Assembly (NCBI GenBank): GCA_017481395.1
Contig: JAFUPE010000060.1
Span: 1 to 22,064 of the forward strand
Length of the DNA: 22,064 nucleotides
Direction: 5' to 3'
From: Ruminococcus sp.
GTDB lineage: Bacteria > Bacillota_A > Clostridia > Oscillospirales > Acutalibacteraceae
Positions within the stretch are counted from its first letter, which is position 1; each line of letters starts with the position of its first letter. Positions 21,739 to 22,064 of this stretch are shown here, piece after piece. The notes below the pieces were generated by a model. The model was not told the origin of the DNA and searched no databases. It saw only the letters and a list, made by a program, of their open reading frames with translations. The translations under genes were made by a program, and so were the position numbers.

Positions 21739-22064
21739 TTTTTAAACGCCTTTTTCATTCTGAGTTCTTTTGAAAGTATGGTTTTTCTCATTCTTACCGA
21801 AACCGGAGTAACCTCTACAAGCTCATCATCTGCAATAAATTCGAGGCACTGCTCAAGAGAAAGAATGGTGGGAGGAACCAGTCTGAGAGCATCATCAGAA
21901 CCTGATGAACGTGTATTTGTCATGTGCTTACGCTTACATACGTTTACAACAAGGTCGTCTGACTTGGGGCTTTCGCCGACAATCATTCCCTCGTAAACCT
22001 CAACGCCTGCACCGATAAAAAGTCTGCCTCTTTCCTGTGCCTGATAAAGGCCATAGGTAACACT
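21735..22064 (-). CDS. typA: Ribosome-associated GTPase TypA/BipA, C-terminal 109 residues
   Basis: The frame runs to the right edge (first full codon at 22062-22064), so the gene continues outside; the GTPase part is not visible. The visible C-terminus is typical of TypA/BipA: ERGRLFIGAGVEVYEGMIVG, then KRKHMTNTRSSGSDDALRL, and the LExxLEFIADDELVEVTP block before VRMRKTIL (motifs cut short here). BipA is a translational GTPase involved in 50S assembly and growth at low temperature or under stress; that is family knowledge. It ends in a TGA that overlaps the start of the exonuclease gene. Confidence 0.95.
   Translation of the reverse strand, partial: SVTYGLYQAQERGRLFIGAGVEVYEGMIVGESPKSDDLVVNVCKRKHMTNTRSSGSDDALRLVPPTILSLEQCLEFIADDELVEVTPVSVRMRKTILSKELRMKKAFKK

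Overview
The window looks like chromosomal DNA of a low-to-mid GC Gram-positive anaerobe of the Clostridia, most likely a Ruminococcaceae/Oscillospiraceae gut bacterium close to the starch-degrading ruminococci. Reasons: a secreted protein with two starch-binding (CBM26-like) modules and a C-terminal type I dockerin, a fibro-slime surface protein with a Pro/Thr repeat stalk and sortase-type anchor, strong AGGAGG-type Shine-Dalgarno sites, frequent TTG/GTG starts, and SigA-like promoters with 17-bp spacers. No tRNA, rRNA, CRISPR array, insertion sequence or prophage was seen. No gene-free gap exceeds 300 bases.

Layout. 1-4254 (+): tail of an unrecognised gene, then recD2-comF (4-base gap) and an orphan MreB-family gene with its own promoter over the comF stop. 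4319-5365 (-): a membrane-anchored protein with a cytoplasmic cysteine cluster, convergent with mreB. 5635-7356 (+): phosphoglucomutase. 7406-9868 (-): a two-gene MBOAT plus DHHW/AlgJ-like operon, probably O-acetylating an envelope polysaccharide. 10023-11636 (-): an ECF sigma factor, a one-TM anti-sigma-like protein and a lipoprotein. 11721-14771 (-): the dockerin starch-binding protein. 14963-15916 (+): RluA-type pseudouridine synthase. 15933-16760 (-) and 16867-17079 (+): pgeF and a small Cys-rich protein, divergent from what looks like one symmetric promoter with a shared palindromic -35 box. 17171-19894 (-): the large surface protein. 20160-20652 (-): a coiled-coil protein overlapping a sigma-region-4-like protein, behind a structured leader. 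20896-22064 (-): the end of typA/bipA, overlapping by ATGA with a DEDDh exonuclease that has a C-terminal zinc ribbon.

How the parts fit. Housekeeping genes (recD2, comF, mreB, pgcA, rluA, pgeF, typA) are interspersed with envelope and surface functions: acetylation, an envelope-type ECF module, a starch-binding dockerin protein and an anchored adhesin. The most interesting points are the ECF-like promoter whose -35 lies in the terminator stem of the neighbouring dockerin gene, the symmetric pgeF promoter, the non-catalytic dockerin protein, and the sigma-4/coiled-coil pair with an SOS-box-like site upstream.

Several starts are set here from Shine-Dalgarno position rather than longest open frame (5365 GTG, 11636 GTG, 14771 TTG, 16867 ATG, 19894 ATG, 20450 TTG, 20652 ATG). 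All family names come from motif recognition by eye; no database search was run.
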